A DNA stretch of 64,000 nucleotides from Buttiauxella sp. B2 (GCF_006376615.1 NZ_VEXQ01000013.1:84939-148938); one strand, 5' to 3'. Counted from the first letter of the stretch, positions 30,755-43,066 are shown. A program made the numbers and translations. The notes: generated by a model not told the origin, from the letters alone.

Positions 30755-30874
30755 TAATTCGATCCGCAGGTGTTGTCATTATCGACAATAATTGAGCAGT
30801 GTTGGTTAATGTTATCAGGGCGTGCGAACGGTGCCAAATCGAGAATCAGTGTGCACACTACCCGCTAACAACTA

Positions 30875-31790
<916 letters not shown>

Positions 31791-31845
31791 TAAGGTTCGC
31801 TCTTATTTGAGCCCTTATTAACCAGGTATTGAATAGTTTGGTTAG

Positions 31846-31870
31846 GGGGCCTGTCTCAGGCCCCTTTTTA
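31846..31870 (+). terminator. Terminator/attenuator between rpsB and tsf
   Basis: GGGGCCTG / CAGGCCCC with a 3-base loop followed by TTTTTATTTT. In E. coli the equivalent site gives partial readthrough into tsf; here tsf has no obvious strong promoter of its own. Confidence 0.9.
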
Positions 31871-31942
31871 TTTTGAGCCAGGGTTCGTCTGTACCGTGGA
31901 CCAGGGCTTATCTCTCTCTACGAGATAACCGAGGATTTTAGA

Positions 31943-32794
31943 ATGGCTGATATTACTGCTGCTCTGGTAAAAGAACTGCGTGAGCGTACTGGCGCAGGCA
32001 TGATGGATTGCAAAAAAGCACTGACTGAAGCTAATGGCGACATCGAGCTGGCAATCGAAAACATGCGTAAGTCTGGTGCGATCAAAGCTGCTAAAAAAGC
32101 GGGCAACGTTGCTGCTGACGGCGTGATCAAAACCAAGGTCGCTGATGGCTATGCTGTGATTCTGGAAGTTAACTGCCAGACTGACTTCGTTGCTAAAGAT
32201 GGTGGTTTCCAGGCATTTGCTGACAAAGTGCTGGACGCTGCAGCTGCAGGCAAAGTAACTGACATCGAAGTGCTGAAAGCACAGTTCGAAGAAGAGCGTG
32301 TTGCACTGGTTGCTAAAATCGGTGAGAACATCAACATTCGTCGCGTTGCAGTTCTGGAAGGCGACGTTCTGGGTAGCTACCTGCACGGTGCTCGCATCGG
32401 TGTTGTTGTTGCGGCTATTGGCGCTGACGAAGAGCTGGTTAAGCAAATCGCTATGCACGTTGCTGCAAGCAAGCCAGAATTCGTTAAGCCAGAAGACGTG
32501 TCTGCTGAAGTTGTTGAGAAAGAGTACCAGGTTCAGCTGGACATCGCTATGCAGTCTGGTAAGCCGAAAGAGATCGCTGAGAAAATGGTTGAAGGCCGTA
32601 TGAAGAAATTCACCGGTGAAGTTTCTCTGACTGGTCAGCCTTTCGTTATCGAACCAAGCAAAACTGTTGGTCAGCTGCTGAAAGAGCACAATGCTGACGT
32701 GACTGGCTTCATCCGCTTTGAAGTGGGCGAAGGCATCCAGAAAGTTGAGACTGACTTCGCAGCAGAAGTTGCTGCAATGACCAAGCAGTCTTAA
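31943..32794 (+). CDS. tsf: Elongation factor Ts
   Basis: Nucleotide-exchange factor for EF-Tu. It is 283 aa, full length. The N-terminal UBA-like domain contains the family signature [15 protein letters not shown] near residue 12, and the core has the TDFVAKD segment near 80 that contacts EF-Tu. Heavily biased codons. Preceded by CGAGGA. A strong terminator follows. Confidence 0.98.
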   Translation: MADITAALVKELRERTGAGMMDCKKALTEANGDIELAIENMRKSGAIKAAKKAGNVAADGVIKTKVADGYAVILEVNCQTDFVAKDGGFQAFADKVLDAAAAGKVTDIEVLKAQFEEERVALVAKIGENINIRRVAVLEGDVLGSYLHGARIGVVVAAIGADEELVKQIAMHVAASKPEFVKPEDVSAEVVEKEYQVQLDIAMQSGKPKEIAEKMVEGRMKKFTGEVSLTGQPFVIEPSKTVGQLLKEHNADVTGFIRFEVGEGIQKVETDFAAEVAAMTKQS

Positions 32795-32802
32795 TTTTTA
32801 AA

Positions 32803-32830
32803 GGAGCCGCCAATTGGCGGTTCCTTTTTA
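32803..32830 (+). terminator. Terminator after tsf
   Basis: GGAgCCGCCAA / TTGGCGGtTCC followed by TTTTTA; 9 bp past the tsf stop. Confidence 0.92.
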
Positions 32831-32936
32831 TCTGGCTTTAAAAATCAGTCTGCTCTGATACAGATCTTGCTGATATGCGACACTATGTCGCCTGAATGAA
32901 CCATCCCCATTCGTTGACTGCTCCCAGGAAAGAATC

Positions 32937-33662
32937 ATGGCTACCAATGCAAAACCTGTCTACAAACGCATTCTGCTCAAGCTAAGCGGCGAAGCGCTGC
33001 AAGGTACCGAAGGCTTCGGTATTGATGCAAGCATCCTTGATCGTATGGCTCAGGAAATTAAAGAGCTGGTTGAATTGGGTATTCAGGTCGGGGTGGTGAT
33101 TGGTGGTGGCAACTTATTCCGCGGTGCAGGCCTTGCGAAAGCAGGTATGAACCGTGTTGTGGGCGACCATATGGGCATGCTGGCTACCGTTATGAATGGC
33201 CTGGCAATGCGTGATGCACTGCATCGCGCCTATGTGAACGCTCGCTTGATGTCCGCGATTCCATTGAATGGCGTGTGTGATAACTACAGCTGGGCAGAAG
33301 CTATCAGCCTGCTGCGTAATAACCGCGTAGTTATCCTGGCTGCGGGTACCGGCAACCCATTCTTTACCACTGACTCTGCTGCGTGCTTGCGTGGTATTGA
33401 AATCGAAGCCGACGTAGTATTAAAAGCCACAAAAGTAGATGGTGTGTTTACTGCTGATCCAGTGAAAGATCCTACCGCCACGCTTTGTGAGCAATTGACC
33501 TATACCGAAGTGCTGGAAAAAGAACTGAAAGTGATGGATTTGGCGGCATTTACCCTCGCCCGTGATCACAAAATACCGATTCGTGTTTTCAACATGAATA
33601 AGCCTGGTGCGCTTCGCCGTGTTGTTATGGGCGAAAAAGAAGGCACATTAATCACTGAATAA
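32937..33662 (+). CDS. pyrH: Uridylate kinase
   Basis: Hexameric UMP kinase of the amino-acid-kinase fold, activated by GTP and inhibited by UTP. It is 241 aa. KLSGEALQG near the start binds phosphate, [11 protein letters not shown] near 55 and [13 protein letters not shown] near 138 form the nucleotide and UMP sites. ATG follows CAGGAAAG. Own upstream region of 142 bp after the tsf terminator. Confidence 0.97.
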   Translation: MATNAKPVYKRILLKLSGEALQGTEGFGIDASILDRMAQEIKELVELGIQVGVVIGGGNLFRGAGLAKAGMNRVVGDHMGMLATVMNGLAMRDALHRAYVNARLMSAIPLNGVCDNYSWAEAISLLRNNRVVILAAGTGNPFFTTDSAACLRGIEIEADVVLKATKVDGVFTADPVKDPTATLCEQLTYTEVLEKELKVMDLAAFTLARDHKIPIRVFNMNKPGALRRVVMGEKEGTLITE

Positions 33663-33835
33663 TTTCAGTCGATGCTTAATCAGGGTAAGATTCGGTTTCA
33701 AGTATTCAGAACAATTTGAGTAACAGGCAACCCCAACGGGCGCCATGAATAAACAGGGCTATACTTAGCACGCAGCGTCTGCGTCGCGGCGTGAAGTGTG
33801 GTCTGCCCTAATACCTGCTTTCAAGGATTCGTAAC

Positions 33836-34393
33836 GTGATTAGCGATATCAGAAAAGATGCCGAAGTGCGTATGGACAAGTGCGTCGAAGCATTCAAAAC
33901 CCAAATCAGTAAAATCCGTACTGGCCGCGCTTCTCCGTCCCTGCTGGACGGGATCATTGTGGAATATTACGGAACACCAACTCCACTTCGCCAGCTGGCA
34001 AGTGTGACAGTTGAAGATTCACGCACTCTGAAAATCAACGTGTTTGACCGTTCTTTGAGCCAGGCCGTTGAGAAAGCGATTATGACTTCTGACCTGGGTC
34101 TGAACCCAAGCTCTGCTGGTACCGACATTCGTGTTCCGCTACCTGCACTGACTGAAGAACGTCGTAAAGACTTGATCAAAATTGTACGTGCTGAAGCTGA
34201 AGGCGCACGTGTTGCGGTTCGCAACGTTCGCCGTGATGCTAACGACAAAGTAAAAAATCTGCTGAAAGATAAAGAAATCAGTGAAGATGACGATCGTCGT
34301 TCCCAGGATGACGTTCAGAAAATGACTGATGCTGCTATCAAGAAAGTAGACGCAGCTCTGGCTGATAAAGAAGCTGAGTTGATGCAGTTCTAA
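33836..34393 (+). CDS. frr: Ribosome recycling factor
   Basis: With EF-G, splits post-termination ribosomes. It is 185 aa, full length. The conserved segment [15 protein letters not shown] lies near residue 27 and the C-terminal helix ends KEAELMQF. Start codon is GTG at 33836 ([13 protein letters not shown]), as in E. coli, preceded by CAAGGA. TATACT at about 33761 upstream could be a -10 of its own promoter, without a clear -35. Confidence 0.97.
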   Translation: MISDIRKDAEVRMDKCVEAFKTQISKIRTGRASPSLLDGIIVEYYGTPTPLRQLASVTVEDSRTLKINVFDRSLSQAVEKAIMTSDLGLNPSSAGTDIRVPLPALTEERRKDLIKIVRAEAEGARVAVRNVRRDANDKVKNLLKDKEISEDDDRRSQDDVQKMTDAAIKKVDAALADKEAELMQF

Positions 34394-34410
34394 TCCGTTG
34401 AGATGACGGA

Positions 34411-34471
34411 TCAAACGCCGTATACAGGCTGTGACTCACGTCGCGGTTATTGTTTACGGCGTTTTGTTTTT
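34411..34471 (+). terminator. Terminator after frr
   Basis: Outer stem AAACGCCGTA (34413-34422) pairs with TACGGCGTTTT (34455-34465) around a loop that may itself fold, followed by GTTTTT. It lies between the frr stop and the dxr start. Confidence 0.75.
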
Positions 34472-34551
34472 GGCTCGAAAGTGGTGGCAGATTCACTTGT
34501 GTCGCAACAAACTTTTACCTGATTGTTAAAACTAAAACTCCAGAGCACCTC

Positions 34552-35751
34552 ATGAAGCAATTGACCATTCTTGGCTCTACCGGATCTATCGGTACCAGTA
34601 CCCTTAGTGTTGTTCGTCATAATCCTGAGAAGTTTTCCGTCATGGCGTTAGTCGCTGGGAAAAATGTCACGCGAATGGCTGAACAATGTCTGGAGTTCAA
34701 GCCTCGCTGGGCTGTGATGGATGATGAAGTTTCTGCAGGCCAGTTACGTCTCTTGCTTAAAGAGCAGGGGAGTATCACTGAAGTCCTGGCAGGGCAGCTG
34801 GCGGCCTGTGAAATGGCTGCGTTGGATGAAGTTGATCAGGTTATGGCGGCGATTGTCGGTGCGGCAGGTTTGTTGCCAACACTCGCGGCAATTGCAGCAG
34901 GCAAGCAGGTTTTGCTGGCAAATAAAGAAGCGTTAGTGACTTGCGGGCGCCTGTTTATGGATGCCGTGCAGCTGAGTAAGGCTCAGCTGCTGCCTATCGA
35001 CAGTGAACATAACGCGATTTTTCAGAGTTTACCGGAAACAATCCAGCAAAACCTCGGGTACGCTGAACTTGAGAGTAATGGCGTTTCGTCGATTATTCTT
35101 ACCGGATCAGGTGGTCCATTCCGTGAGACTCCATTCAGCGAACTGGCAAGCATGACGCCGGACCAGGCATGTAGTCATCCGAATTGGTCGATGGGACGTA
35201 AAATCTCAGTCGACTCCGCCACCATGATGAACAAAGGTCTCGAATACATTGAAGCCCGCTGGCTATTCAATGCTTCAGCTAAACAGATGGAAGTACTGAT
35301 ACATCCACAATCGGTTATCCACTCGATGGTTCGCTATCGTGATGGAAGCGTGTTGGCGCAGTTAGGTGCACCAGATATGCGCACACCTATCGCGCATGCT
35401 ATGGCATTCCCTGAACGTGTGCCGTCAGGTGTGGAGCCGCTAGACTTTTGTAAGATTGGTACTTTCACCTTTATGGAACCAGACTATCATCGCTATCCTT
35501 GTTTGAAGCTGGCGATGGAAGCATTTGAGCAAGGGCAGGCTGCAACGACGGTACTGAACGCTGCCAATGAAGTGGTTGTCGAGGCGTTCTTGCGCGAGCA
35601 GCTACACTTTACAGATATTGCGGCTTTAAATCGTGCGGTTCTTGATACTGTGGAATTGACGGAGCCGAAGAGTGTAGACGAAGTGCTGGCTATGGATGCA
35701 AAAGCGCGCGAGGTTGCCCGAAATCTAGTGACACGTGCTGCTTCCCGATGA
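34552..35751 (+). CDS. dxr: 1-deoxy-D-xylulose 5-phosphate reductoisomerase
   Basis: Second step of the MEP isoprenoid pathway; target of fosmidomycin. It is 399 aa. The NADPH-binding motif [11 protein letters not shown] lies at residue 8; the metal and substrate residues are in [11 protein letters not shown] near 150 and the [24 protein letters not shown] segment around 220-240. I chose the ATG at 34552 ([10 protein letters not shown]); the frame is open upstream but that part overlaps the frr terminator. The last residues (LVTRAASR) diverge from E. coli. Confidence 0.96.
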   Translation: MKQLTILGSTGSIGTSTLSVVRHNPEKFSVMALVAGKNVTRMAEQCLEFKPRWAVMDDEVSAGQLRLLLKEQGSITEVLAGQLAACEMAALDEVDQVMAAIVGAAGLLPTLAAIAAGKQVLLANKEALVTCGRLFMDAVQLSKAQLLPIDSEHNAIFQSLPETIQQNLGYAELESNGVSSIILTGSGGPFRETPFSELASMTPDQACSHPNWSMGRKISVDSATMMNKGLEYIEARWLFNASAKQMEVLIHPQSVIHSMVRYRDGSVLAQLGAPDMRTPIAHAMAFPERVPSGVEPLDFCKIGTFTFMEPDYHRYPCLKLAMEAFEQGQAATTVLNAANEVVVEAFLREQLHFTDIAALNRAVLDTVELTEPKSVDEVLAMDAKAREVARNLVTRAASR

Positions 35752-35850
35752 ATATTCATTCGGCTGATGTGCCTCTATTTGTTAGCTCTGTGCTTCAGTG
35801 ATATAGTCTGCGCCATCTTTCGGTCAGGAATAACTGGCTGAATGGTTGGT

Positions 35851-35878
35851 AAGCCGTGTTATAGCACGGCTTTTTTAT
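35851..35878 (+). terminator. Terminator between dxr and uppS
   Basis: AAGCCGTG / CACGGCTT with a 6-base loop and TTTTTT. It separates dxr from uppS although both belong to isoprenoid metabolism. Confidence 0.9.
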
Positions 35879-35937
35879 GTAAAAGCTGAAATCATTCTGA
35901 GTACCGCTTAATCCTTATCTGGGAATAATTACGCGTT

Positions 35938-36690
35938 ATGTTGTCTGCAAACCAACAATTAAGCGAATCACAATCTGACCATGGCGCACGTCATGTTGCC
36001 ATTATTATGGATGGCAATGGCCGTTGGGCTAAACAGCAAGGGAAGATGAGGATTTCAGGCCATAAGGCAGGGGCGAAATCCGTACGTCGAGCTGTAAGTT
36101 TCGCAGCAAATAACCGTATTGATGCGCTTACTCTTTATGCCTTTAGTAGTGAAAACTGGAATCGCCCGGCTCAGGAAGTTAGCGCATTGATGGAATTGTT
36201 TGTGTGGGCTTTAGACAGCGAAGTCAAAAGTTTGCATCGCCACAACGTCCGTCTGCGCATTATTGGTGATATCAGCCGATTCAACGCTCGCCTGCAAGAA
36301 CGTATCAATAAAGCCGAAGCCTTAACCAGTGCTAATACCGGTTTGACACTCAATATCGCCGCGAATTATGGCGGTCGTTGGGATATTATTCAGGGAGTGC
36401 GGCATCTCGCCGAACAGGTACAAGAAGGCTTATTGCGCCCGGACCAGATTGATGAAGAAATGCTGAGTAAGCAAATCTGCATGAACGAACTGGCTCCCGT
36501 AGATTTAGTAATTAGGACAGGGGGAGAACATCGCATTAGTAATTTTCTGATTTGGCAGATTGCCTACGCAGAACTTTATTTCACTGATGTTCTTTGGCCT
36601 GATTTCGATGAACAAGACTTTGAAGGTGCATTACATGCTTTTGCAAATCGAGAGCGTCGTTTTGGCGGCACGGCACCTGGTGGTGAGTAA
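35938..36690 (+). CDS. uppS: Undecaprenyl diphosphate synthase
   Basis: Adds eight isopentenyl units to farnesyl diphosphate, making the lipid carrier precursor for peptidoglycan and O-antigen (also called ispU). It is 250 aa. The catalytic Asp lies in IIMDGNGRWA near residue 25; FSSENWNRP and VIRTGGEHRISNFL are the other cis-prenyltransferase signatures. Begins MLSANQQLSE with only a weak ribosome-binding site. 18 bp before cdsA. Confidence 0.96.
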   Translation: MLSANQQLSESQSDHGARHVAIIMDGNGRWAKQQGKMRISGHKAGAKSVRRAVSFAANNRIDALTLYAFSSENWNRPAQEVSALMELFVWALDSEVKSLHRHNVRLRIIGDISRFNARLQERINKAEALTSANTGLTLNIAANYGGRWDIIQGVRHLAEQVQEGLLRPDQIDEEMLSKQICMNELAPVDLVIRTGGEHRISNFLIWQIAYAELYFTDVLWPDFDEQDFEGALHAFANRERRFGGTAPGGE

Positions 36691-36708
36691 GCCTGTTGGG
36701 GGTCACTT

Positions 36709-37566
36709 TTGCTAAAGTATCGCCTGCTTTCTGCGTTTATTTTAATCCCGGTAGTGATAGCCGCGCTGTTTTGGCTTCCACCCGTAGGATTTGCGATTAC
36801 AACCCTGGTGGTCTGTATGCTCGCAGCCTGGGAATGGGGACAACTGGCCGGCTTTAAAGCGCGTTCACAACGTGTCTGGCTGGCAGTGCTGTGTGGTCTG
36901 TTATTGGCGCTGATGCTGTATGCGTTGCCCGAATACCAGCGTACGGTCCATATTCCGTTAGTTGAAGCATCACTGTGGGCTTCACTCGCCTGGTGGTTCG
37001 CAGCACTGCTGCTGGTGCTATTCTATCCGGGGTCTGCAACCTTCTGGCGTAATTCTAAAACGCTACGCCTGATATTCGGCGTGTTGACGATTGTGCCGTT
37101 TTTCTGGGGCATGATTGTACTGCGTAACTGGCATTACGATATCAACCATTACACCGGCTCAATCTGGTTATTGTATGTGATGGTACTGGTCTGGGGCGCT
37201 GACTCAGGCGCTTATATGTTTGGCAAGATGTTCGGCAAACATAAACTGGCTCCAAAAGTGTCGCCGGGTAAAACATGGCAGGGCTTCTTTGGTGGGTTAT
37301 TCACTTCTGCGATTATCTCCTTGCTGTTTGGCATGTGGGCGAATCTGGATGTCGCACCGGTTATCCTGTTGACCTGTTCGGTCATTGCTGCCCTTGCGTC
37401 TGTGTTGGGTGACTTAACCGAAAGTATGTTTAAGCGCGAAGCTGGGATTAAAGATAGCGGTCACCTGATCCCCGGTCATGGTGGTATCCTTGACCGCATT
37501 GATAGCCTCACAGCAGCAGTACCGGTATTTGCCTGTCTGTTATTGCTGGTATTCAGGACGATTTAA
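36709..37566 (+). CDS. cdsA: Phosphatidate cytidylyltransferase
   Basis: Makes CDP-diacylglycerol, precursor of all phospholipids; integral inner-membrane enzyme with about eight helices. It is 285 aa, the E. coli length. The family signature [20 protein letters not shown] (about 223-242) holds the metal-binding acidic residues, followed by [10 protein letters not shown]. Start codon is TTG at 36709, preceded by GGGGG; the family N-terminus [10 protein letters not shown] supports it. Confidence 0.96.
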   Translation: MLKYRLLSAFILIPVVIAALFWLPPVGFAITTLVVCMLAAWEWGQLAGFKARSQRVWLAVLCGLLLALMLYALPEYQRTVHIPLVEASLWASLAWWFAALLLVLFYPGSATFWRNSKTLRLIFGVLTIVPFFWGMIVLRNWHYDINHYTGSIWLLYVMVLVWGADSGAYMFGKMFGKHKLAPKVSPGKTWQGFFGGLFTSAIISLLFGMWANLDVAPVILLTCSVIAALASVLGDLTESMFKREAGIKDSGHLIPGHGGILDRIDSLTAAVPVFACLLLLVFRTI

Positions 37567-37577
37567 CGGAAGGTTAT

Positions 37578-38930
37578 ATGCTGAGCTTACTCTGGAATTT
37601 GGCTGCATTTATCGTTGCACTGGGTGTTTTAATTACCGTGCATGAGTTCGGCCATTTTTGGGTTGCTCGCCGCTGTGGCGTCAAAGTAGAGCGCTTTTCC
37701 ATTGGCTTTGGTAAAGCGCTCTGGCGCCGTTGCGACCGCCACGGTACCGAATTTGTAATCGCTCTAATCCCGCTGGGTGGTTATGTCAAAATGCTTGATG
37801 AACGTGTTGAACCGGTGACTCCGGAACTGCGTCATCAGGCCTTCAATAACAAAACCGTTTCTCAACGAGCTGCAATTATTGCCGCCGGCCCAATTGCCAA
37901 CTTTATCTTCGCTGTGTTTGCGTATTGGTTTGTGTTTATTATTGGTGTCCCTGGCGTTCGTCCGGTTGTTGGTGAAGTAATACCCAACTCGATAGCCGCA
38001 AAAGCACAAATTGCACCAGGCATGGAACTTAAAGCGATAGATGGTATCGAAACGCCTGATTGGGAATCAGTTCAACTCGCACTGATGGGCAAAATTGGCG
38101 ACGACAGCGTCAATGTGACGATGGCACCGCCAGGCTCTAGTTTGCGTAGTGAAAAAACACTCGATTTGCGCCACTGGCAGTTTGAACCAGAGAAGCAAAA
38201 CCCGATAACCTCATTGGGTATCGGGCCTCGTCGTCCGCAAATTGAAACGGTATTACAAGAAGTGCAGCCAAATTCCGCAGCTAATAAAGCGGGTTTGCAA
38301 GCTGGAGACAGGATCGTTAAAGTCAACGGTGCGGCACTGACTCAGTGGACAGAATTTGTTAGTAAGGTGCGTGATAATCCAGGTCACCCACTGGCGCTAG
38401 AAATAGAAAGACAAGGTGCTATCTTGTCTTTAACGCTGATACCGGATACAAAACCGGGTGGCGAGAAGGCTGAAGGGTTCGCGGGTGTAGTACCAAAGGT
38501 TATCCCGCTGCCTGATGAGTACAAAACAGTGCGCCAGTATGGGCCGTTTGCTGCAGTAGCAGAAGCCACGGATAAAACCTGGCAACTGATGAAGCTGACG
38601 GTCAACATGCTGGGAAAATTAATAACCGGTGACATCAAACTGAATAACCTCAGTGGGCCAATCTCTATAGCTCAAGGGGCAGGGATGTCAGCGGAATCTG
38701 GGTTGATTTACTATCTGATGTTCCTGGCGCTAATTAGCGTCAATCTGGGGATTATCAACCTGTTTCCGTTACCCGTCCTGGACGGGGGGCATCTGCTCTT
38801 TTTGGCGATTGAAAAGCTGAAAGGTGGACCGGTTTCCGAGCGAGTTCAAGACTTTAGTTACCGCATTGGCTCTATATTGCTGGTGCTGTTGATGGGGCTT
38901 GCACTTTTCAATGATTTCTCTCGGTTTTAG
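37578..38930 (+). CDS. rseP: Site-2 protease RseP
   Basis: Intramembrane zinc metalloprotease cutting RseA after DegS, releasing sigma-E. It is 450 aa, equal to E. coli. The zinc motif is HEFGH near residue 22, two periplasmic PDZ domains follow in the middle, and the second catalytic motif [11 protein letters not shown] is near 394. About four membrane segments. 11 bp after cdsA and 30 bp before bamA, in the conserved envelope cluster. Confidence 0.97.
   Translation: MLSLLWNLAAFIVALGVLITVHEFGHFWVARRCGVKVERFSIGFGKALWRRCDRHGTEFVIALIPLGGYVKMLDERVEPVTPELRHQAFNNKTVSQRAAIIAAGPIANFIFAVFAYWFVFIIGVPGVRPVVGEVIPNSIAAKAQIAPGMELKAIDGIETPDWESVQLALMGKIGDDSVNVTMAPPGSSLRSEKTLDLRHWQFEPEKQNPITSLGIGPRRPQIETVLQEVQPNSAANKAGLQAGDRIVKVNGAALTQWTEFVSKVRDNPGHPLALEIERQGAILSLTLIPDTKPGGEKAEGFAGVVPKVIPLPDEYKTVRQYGPFAAVAEATDKTWQLMKLTVNMLGKLITGDIKLNNLSGPISIAQGAGMSAESGLIYYLMFLALISVNLGIINLFPLPVLDGGHLLFLAIEKLKGGPVSERVQDFSYRIGSILLVLLMGLALFNDFSRF
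38024..38051 (+). promoter_or_regulatory. Sigma-E-like promoter inside rseP, upstream of bamA
   Basis: GGAACTT (38024-38030) followed after 16 bp by TCGAA (38047-38051). In E. coli a sigma-E promoter for bamA lies within the upstream gene rseP, so position and -35 fit; the -10 is imperfect. Pattern match only. Confidence 0.4.
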
Positions 38931-38960
38931 AGAGCAGGTTAGGAAGAACGCATAACAACG

Positions 38961-41378
38961 ATGGCGATGAAAAAGTTGCTCATAGCGTCGCTGCTGTTTA
39001 GCAGCGCCACCGTATACGGTGCAGACGGGTTCGTAGTGAAGGATATTCATTTCGAAGGCCTGCAGCGAGTCGCCGTCGGTGCGGCCCTCCTCAGTATGCC
39101 GGTTCGCGTAGGCGATACTGTCTCTGATGAGGATATCAGTAATACTATTCGTTCACTGTTTGCTACCGGGAACTTCGAAGATGTCCGGGTACTTCGTGAT
39201 GGCGAAACGTTAGTTGTTCAGGTGAAAGAACGCCCGACAATCGCGAGTATTACTTTCTCCGGTAACAAGTCCGTGAAGGACGACATGCTGAAACAGAACC
39301 TCGAGGCTTCTGGTGTGCGTGTCGGTGAATCATTGGATCGCACAACCCTTGCCGATATTGAAAAAGGGCTGGAAGATTTCTATTACAGCGTTGGTAAGTA
39401 CAGTGCCAGCGTGAAAGCCGTTGTTACGCCACTGCCGCGTAACCGTGTTGACCTGAAACTGGTATTCCAGGAAGGTGTTTCAGCCAAAATTCAGCAAATC
39501 AACATCGTAGGCAACCATGCGTTTACTACCGACGAACTCATTTCGCACTTCCAGTTGCGTGATGAAGTGCCATGGTGGAACGTGGTGGGCGATCGTAAAT
39601 ATCAGAAGCAGAAACTTGCCGGTGACCTCGAAACACTGCGCAGCTACTACCTGGATCGTGGTTACGCTCGATTTAACATCGATTCCACACAGGTAAGTCT
39701 GACACCTGATAAGAAAAGCATTTACGTTACCATCAACGTTACCGAAGGCGATCAGTACAAGATTGCTGGTGTGACGGTGAGCGGTAATCTGGCTGGGCAT
39801 TCAGCAGAAATTGAAACGCTGACTAAGCTGAAACCTGGCGAGCTTTATAACGGCACCAAAGTGACCAAGATGGAAGACGACATCAAGAAATTGTTGGGTC
39901 GTTATGGTTACGCCTACCCACGAGTGCAAACACAACCTGAAATCAACGATGCAGACAAGACTGTTAAACTGCATGTGAACGTTGATTCTGGTAACCGTTA
40001 TTACGTGCGTAAGATTCGTTTTGAAGGCAACGACACCAGTAAAGACTCCGTCCTGCGCCGTGAAATGCGCCAGATGGAAGGGACTTGGTTGGGTAGCGAC
40101 CTTGTCGATTCAGGTAAAGATCGACTGAACCGTTTGGGTTACTTCGAAACCGTCGACGTTGATACACAGCGTGTGTCAGGAAGCCCTGACCAGGTTGACG
40201 TAGTGTACAAAGTTAAAGAACGTAACACCGGTAGCTTCAACTTCGGTGTGGGTTACGGTACTGAAAGTGGTATCAGCTTCCAGGTCGGTGTCCAGCAGGA
40301 TAACTGGTTAGGAACGGGTTACTCAGTCGGTATCAACGGAACCAAAAACGATTATCAGACTTATGCTGAATTGTCGTTAACCGACCCATACTTTACAGTT
40401 GATGGTGTGAGCCTTGGCGGCCGTCTCTTCTACAACGACTTTAAAGCAGATGATGCGGATCTTTCTGACTACACTAACAAAAGTTATGGTTTAGATGGAA
40501 CACTTGGCTTCCCGGTTAATGAAAACAATACGTTGCGTCTGGGGTTAGGTTACGTACATAACGACCTGTCCAACATGCAGCCGCAGGTGGCGATGTGGCG
40601 TTATCTGGATTCAGTCGGTCAATCGACTGATAAAAACTCTGATAACAATGGTTTTGCCGCAGACGATTTCACAATGAACTATGGCTGGACATATAACAAA
40701 CTTGACCGTGGCTACTTCCCAACAGAAGGCTCACGTGTGAACCTGAACGGTAAAGTTACCGTACCAGGCTCTGATAACGAGTTTTATAAAGTGACGTTGG
40801 ATACGGCAAGCTACTTCCCAATCGATGAAGATCATACTTGGGTAATGTTAGGTCGTACTCGTTTGGGCTACGGTGATGGCCTTGGCGGTAAAGAAATGCC
40901 GTTCTATGAGAACTTCTATGCCGGTGGTTCCAGTACCGTCCGTGGTTTCCAGTCCAATAACATTGGTCCGAAAGCGGTATATTACGGCGGCAACAATACA
41001 GATAACTGTAACAAGCCTTCGTCAAATGAAGTATGTGGTTCTGACGATGCAGTCGGTGGTAACGCAATGGCAGTGGCAAGTTTGGAACTTATCACGCCTA
41101 CGCCATTCCTTAGCGAGAAGTATGCGAACTCTGTTCGTACCTCTTTGTTCGTGGACATGGGTACCGTCTGGGATACTAACTGGCAAAACACTGCAGATAT
41201 GAGAGCTGCTGGGGTGCCAGATTATAGTGACCCAAGTAATATTCGTATGTCAGCAGGTTTAGCTTTGCAATGGATGTCTCCGTTGGGGCCGTTGGTGTTC
41301 TCTTATGCCCAACCGTTCAAGAAATACGACGGCGACAAAGCGGAACAGTTCCAGTTTAACATTGGTAAAACTTGGTAA
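38961..41378 (+). CDS. bamA: Outer-membrane assembly factor BamA
   Basis: Essential core of the BAM complex that folds beta-barrel proteins into the outer membrane. It is 805 aa (E. coli 810). The signal peptide ends at TVYGA, five POTRA domains span about 24-420, and the barrel holds the VRGFQSN motif of loop 6. Compared with the E. coli sequence as I recall it, loop 6 is about 8 residues shorter but keeps two cysteines (NCN...EVC), and loop 7 is about 3 longer, which together account for the length difference. Ends FNIGKTW. Confidence 0.97.
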   Translation: MAMKKLLIASLLFSSATVYGADGFVVKDIHFEGLQRVAVGAALLSMPVRVGDTVSDEDISNTIRSLFATGNFEDVRVLRDGETLVVQVKERPTIASITFSGNKSVKDDMLKQNLEASGVRVGESLDRTTLADIEKGLEDFYYSVGKYSASVKAVVTPLPRNRVDLKLVFQEGVSAKIQQINIVGNHAFTTDELISHFQLRDEVPWWNVVGDRKYQKQKLAGDLETLRSYYLDRGYARFNIDSTQVSLTPDKKSIYVTINVTEGDQYKIAGVTVSGNLAGHSAEIETLTKLKPGELYNGTKVTKMEDDIKKLLGRYGYAYPRVQTQPEINDADKTVKLHVNVDSGNRYYVRKIRFEGNDTSKDSVLRREMRQMEGTWLGSDLVDSGKDRLNRLGYFETVDVDTQRVSGSPDQVDVVYKVKERNTGSFNFGVGYGTESGISFQVGVQQDNWLGTGYSVGINGTKNDYQTYAELSLTDPYFTVDGVSLGGRLFYNDFKADDADLSDYTNKSYGLDGTLGFPVNENNTLRLGLGYVHNDLSNMQPQVAMWRYLDSVGQSTDKNSDNNGFAADDFTMNYGWTYNKLDRGYFPTEGSRVNLNGKVTVPGSDNEFYKVTLDTASYFPIDEDHTWVMLGRTRLGYGDGLGGKEMPFYENFYAGGSSTVRGFQSNNIGPKAVYYGGNNTDNCNKPSSNEVCGSDDAVGGNAMAVASLELITPTPFLSEKYANSVRTSLFVDMGTVWDTNWQNTADMRAAGVPDYSDPSNIRMSAGLALQWMSPLGPLVFSYAQPFKKYDGDKAEQFQFNIGKTW

Positions 41379-41421
41379 TTGTTCTGCGCAAAGGAACTGC
41401 GTAATAGCAGTGTAGCGATGA

Positions 41422-41448
41422 CGCCAGTTCGCAAATGCAGAACTGGCG
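41422..41448 (+). promoter_or_regulatory. Strong hairpin between bamA and skp
   Basis: CGCCAGTTC pairs perfectly with GAACTGGCG; the loop GCAAATGCA can extend the stem by two pairs. There is no T-run after it, so it is not a standard terminator. It could be an RNA processing or attenuation element between the two genes; the function is unknown. Confidence 0.6.
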
Positions 41449-41498
41449 CACGCAAAAAGAGTGTCTTAGGACACATACGGGATGGTAAGGAGTTTATT

Positions 41499-41999
41499 GT
41501 GAAAAAGTGGTTATTTGCTGCAGGTCTTGGCATCGCTATGGCTGCATCAGCTAGTGTTCAGGCAGCTGACAGCATCGCTGTTGTAAACATGGGTAATCTG
41601 TTCCAACAGGTTGCACAGACTACCGGTGTGTCCAAAACTCTGGAAAACGAGTTCAAAGGCCGTGCGAGCGAATTGCAAAATATGGAAGGCGATCTGCAAT
41701 CCAAAATGCAAAAGCTGCAACGTGATGGTTCTACCATGAAAGCTGCTGACCGTAGCAAAATGGAAAAAGACCTGATGGCTCAACGCCAACAGTTCCAGAC
41801 CAAAGCACAAGCTTTTGAACAGGATCGTCAACGTCGTTCTAACGAAGAGCGTGGCAAACTGGTTACTCGTATTCAGAGCGCAGTGAAGAAAGTTGCTGAC
41901 GACAAAGGCTACGACGTGGTGCTGGATACTAACACCGTTGCTTATGCAGGCAGCAGCGTAAAAGACATCACTTCAGATGTACTGAAACAGGTTAAATAA
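41499..41999 (+). CDS. skp: Periplasmic chaperone Skp
   Basis: Trimeric jellyfish-shaped chaperone carrying unfolded outer-membrane proteins to BamA. It is 166 aa (E. coli 161). The signal peptide ends at SVQAA; the body is Lys/Gln/Glu-rich alpha-helix forming the tentacles (about 50-130), and the C-terminus [11 protein letters not shown] belongs to the trimer core. GTG start at 41499 follows GGTAAGGAG; the frame is open upstream but the signal peptide fixes the start. Confidence 0.96.
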   Translation: MKKWLFAAGLGIAMAASASVQAADSIAVVNMGNLFQQVAQTTGVSKTLENEFKGRASELQNMEGDLQSKMQKLQRDGSTMKAADRSKMEKDLMAQRQQFQTKAQAFEQDRQRRSNEERGKLVTRIQSAVKKVADDKGYDVVLDTNTVAYAGSSVKDITSDVLKQVK

Positions 42000-42002
42000 G
42001 TA

Positions 42003-43028
42003 ATGTCTTCAATTCGACTGGCTGATTTAGCCCAGCAGTTGGATGCAGAATTGCACGGTGATGGCGAACTTGTCATCACCGGCGTTGCATCTATGCAAAC
42101 GGCCCAGGCTGGCCAAATTACTTTTATGGTAAACCCGCGTTACCGTGAGCAATTGGCTGTTTGCCAGGCTTCTGCCGTCGTGATGACTGAAGCCGATCTT
42201 CCTTTCGCACATAGCGCAGCTTTGGTAGTGAAGAATCCCTACCTGACTTATGCTCGTATGGCGCAACTTCTTGATTCCACGCCGCAACCTGCTCAAAATA
42301 TCGCGCCAAGCGCTGTTATTGATGCGAGTGCGACGCTGGGTACCAATGTAGCCATTGGTGCAAATGCTGTTATCGAGTCTGGCGTAGTGCTGGGCGATAA
42401 TGTCGTAATTGGCCCTGGCTGCTTCGTCGGTAAAAACACCACAATTGGTGCTGGCACTCGTCTGTGGGCGAATGTCTCGATTTACCACGAAATCCAGATC
42501 GGTGAGCAGTGTCTGATTCAGTCCGGCACCGTCATCGGTTCAGATGGTTTTGGTTATGCTAACGATCGTGGCAACTGGGTGAAGATCCCTCAGTTAGGCC
42601 GTGTGATCATTGGTTCCCGTGTTGAGATCGGCGCCTGTACTACAATTGACCGTGGTGCACTGGACGACACGATTATTGGCAATGGTGTTATCATAGATAA
42701 CCAATGCCAGATTGCACATAATGTCGTGATTGGCGACAATACTGCCGTCGCTGGCGGTGTAATCATGGCAGGCAGCCTGAAAATTGGCCGCTACTGCATG
42801 ATTGGCGGTGCCAGTGTAATCAATGGCCATATGGAAATCTGCGATAAAGTCACCGTGACTGGAATGGGCATGGTAATGCGCCCTATTACAGAGCCGGGGG
42901 TTTATTCCTCAGGTATTCCATTACAACCGAACAAAGTGTGGCGTAAAACAGCCGCGTTGGTGATGAATATTGACGAGATCAGCAAACGCTTGAAATCCGT
43001 TGAGAAAAAAATCAATCAACAAGACTAA
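42003..43028 (+). CDS. lpxD: UDP-3-O-(3-hydroxyacyl)glucosamine N-acyltransferase
   Basis: Third step of lipid A synthesis, adding the N-linked hydroxyacyl chain. It is 341 aa. The N-terminal uridine-binding domain spans about 1-100, then a left-handed beta-helix with hexapeptide repeats ([22 protein letters not shown] onward), and a C-terminal helix. The catalytic His is expected in [11 protein letters not shown] near 239. Starts 3 bp after the skp stop. Confidence 0.97.
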   Translation: MSSIRLADLAQQLDAELHGDGELVITGVASMQTAQAGQITFMVNPRYREQLAVCQASAVVMTEADLPFAHSAALVVKNPYLTYARMAQLLDSTPQPAQNIAPSAVIDASATLGTNVAIGANAVIESGVVLGDNVVIGPGCFVGKNTTIGAGTRLWANVSIYHEIQIGEQCLIQSGTVIGSDGFGYANDRGNWVKIPQLGRVIIGSRVEIGACTTIDRGALDDTIIGNGVIIDNQCQIAHNVVIGDNTAVAGGVIMAGSLKIGRYCMIGGASVINGHMEICDKVTVTGMGMVMRPITEPGVYSSGIPLQPNKVWRKTAALVMNIDEISKRLKSVEKKINQQD

Positions 43029-43066
43029 AGTCACCCGCCCAAGACGCGTTAGTGCTTACTGATTTG

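Noticed and set aside
31868..32689. 273-codon antisense frame over tsf
   Set aside because: Mirror of a highly expressed gene; composition rich in Phe, Ser and Asn with no start signal or family match.
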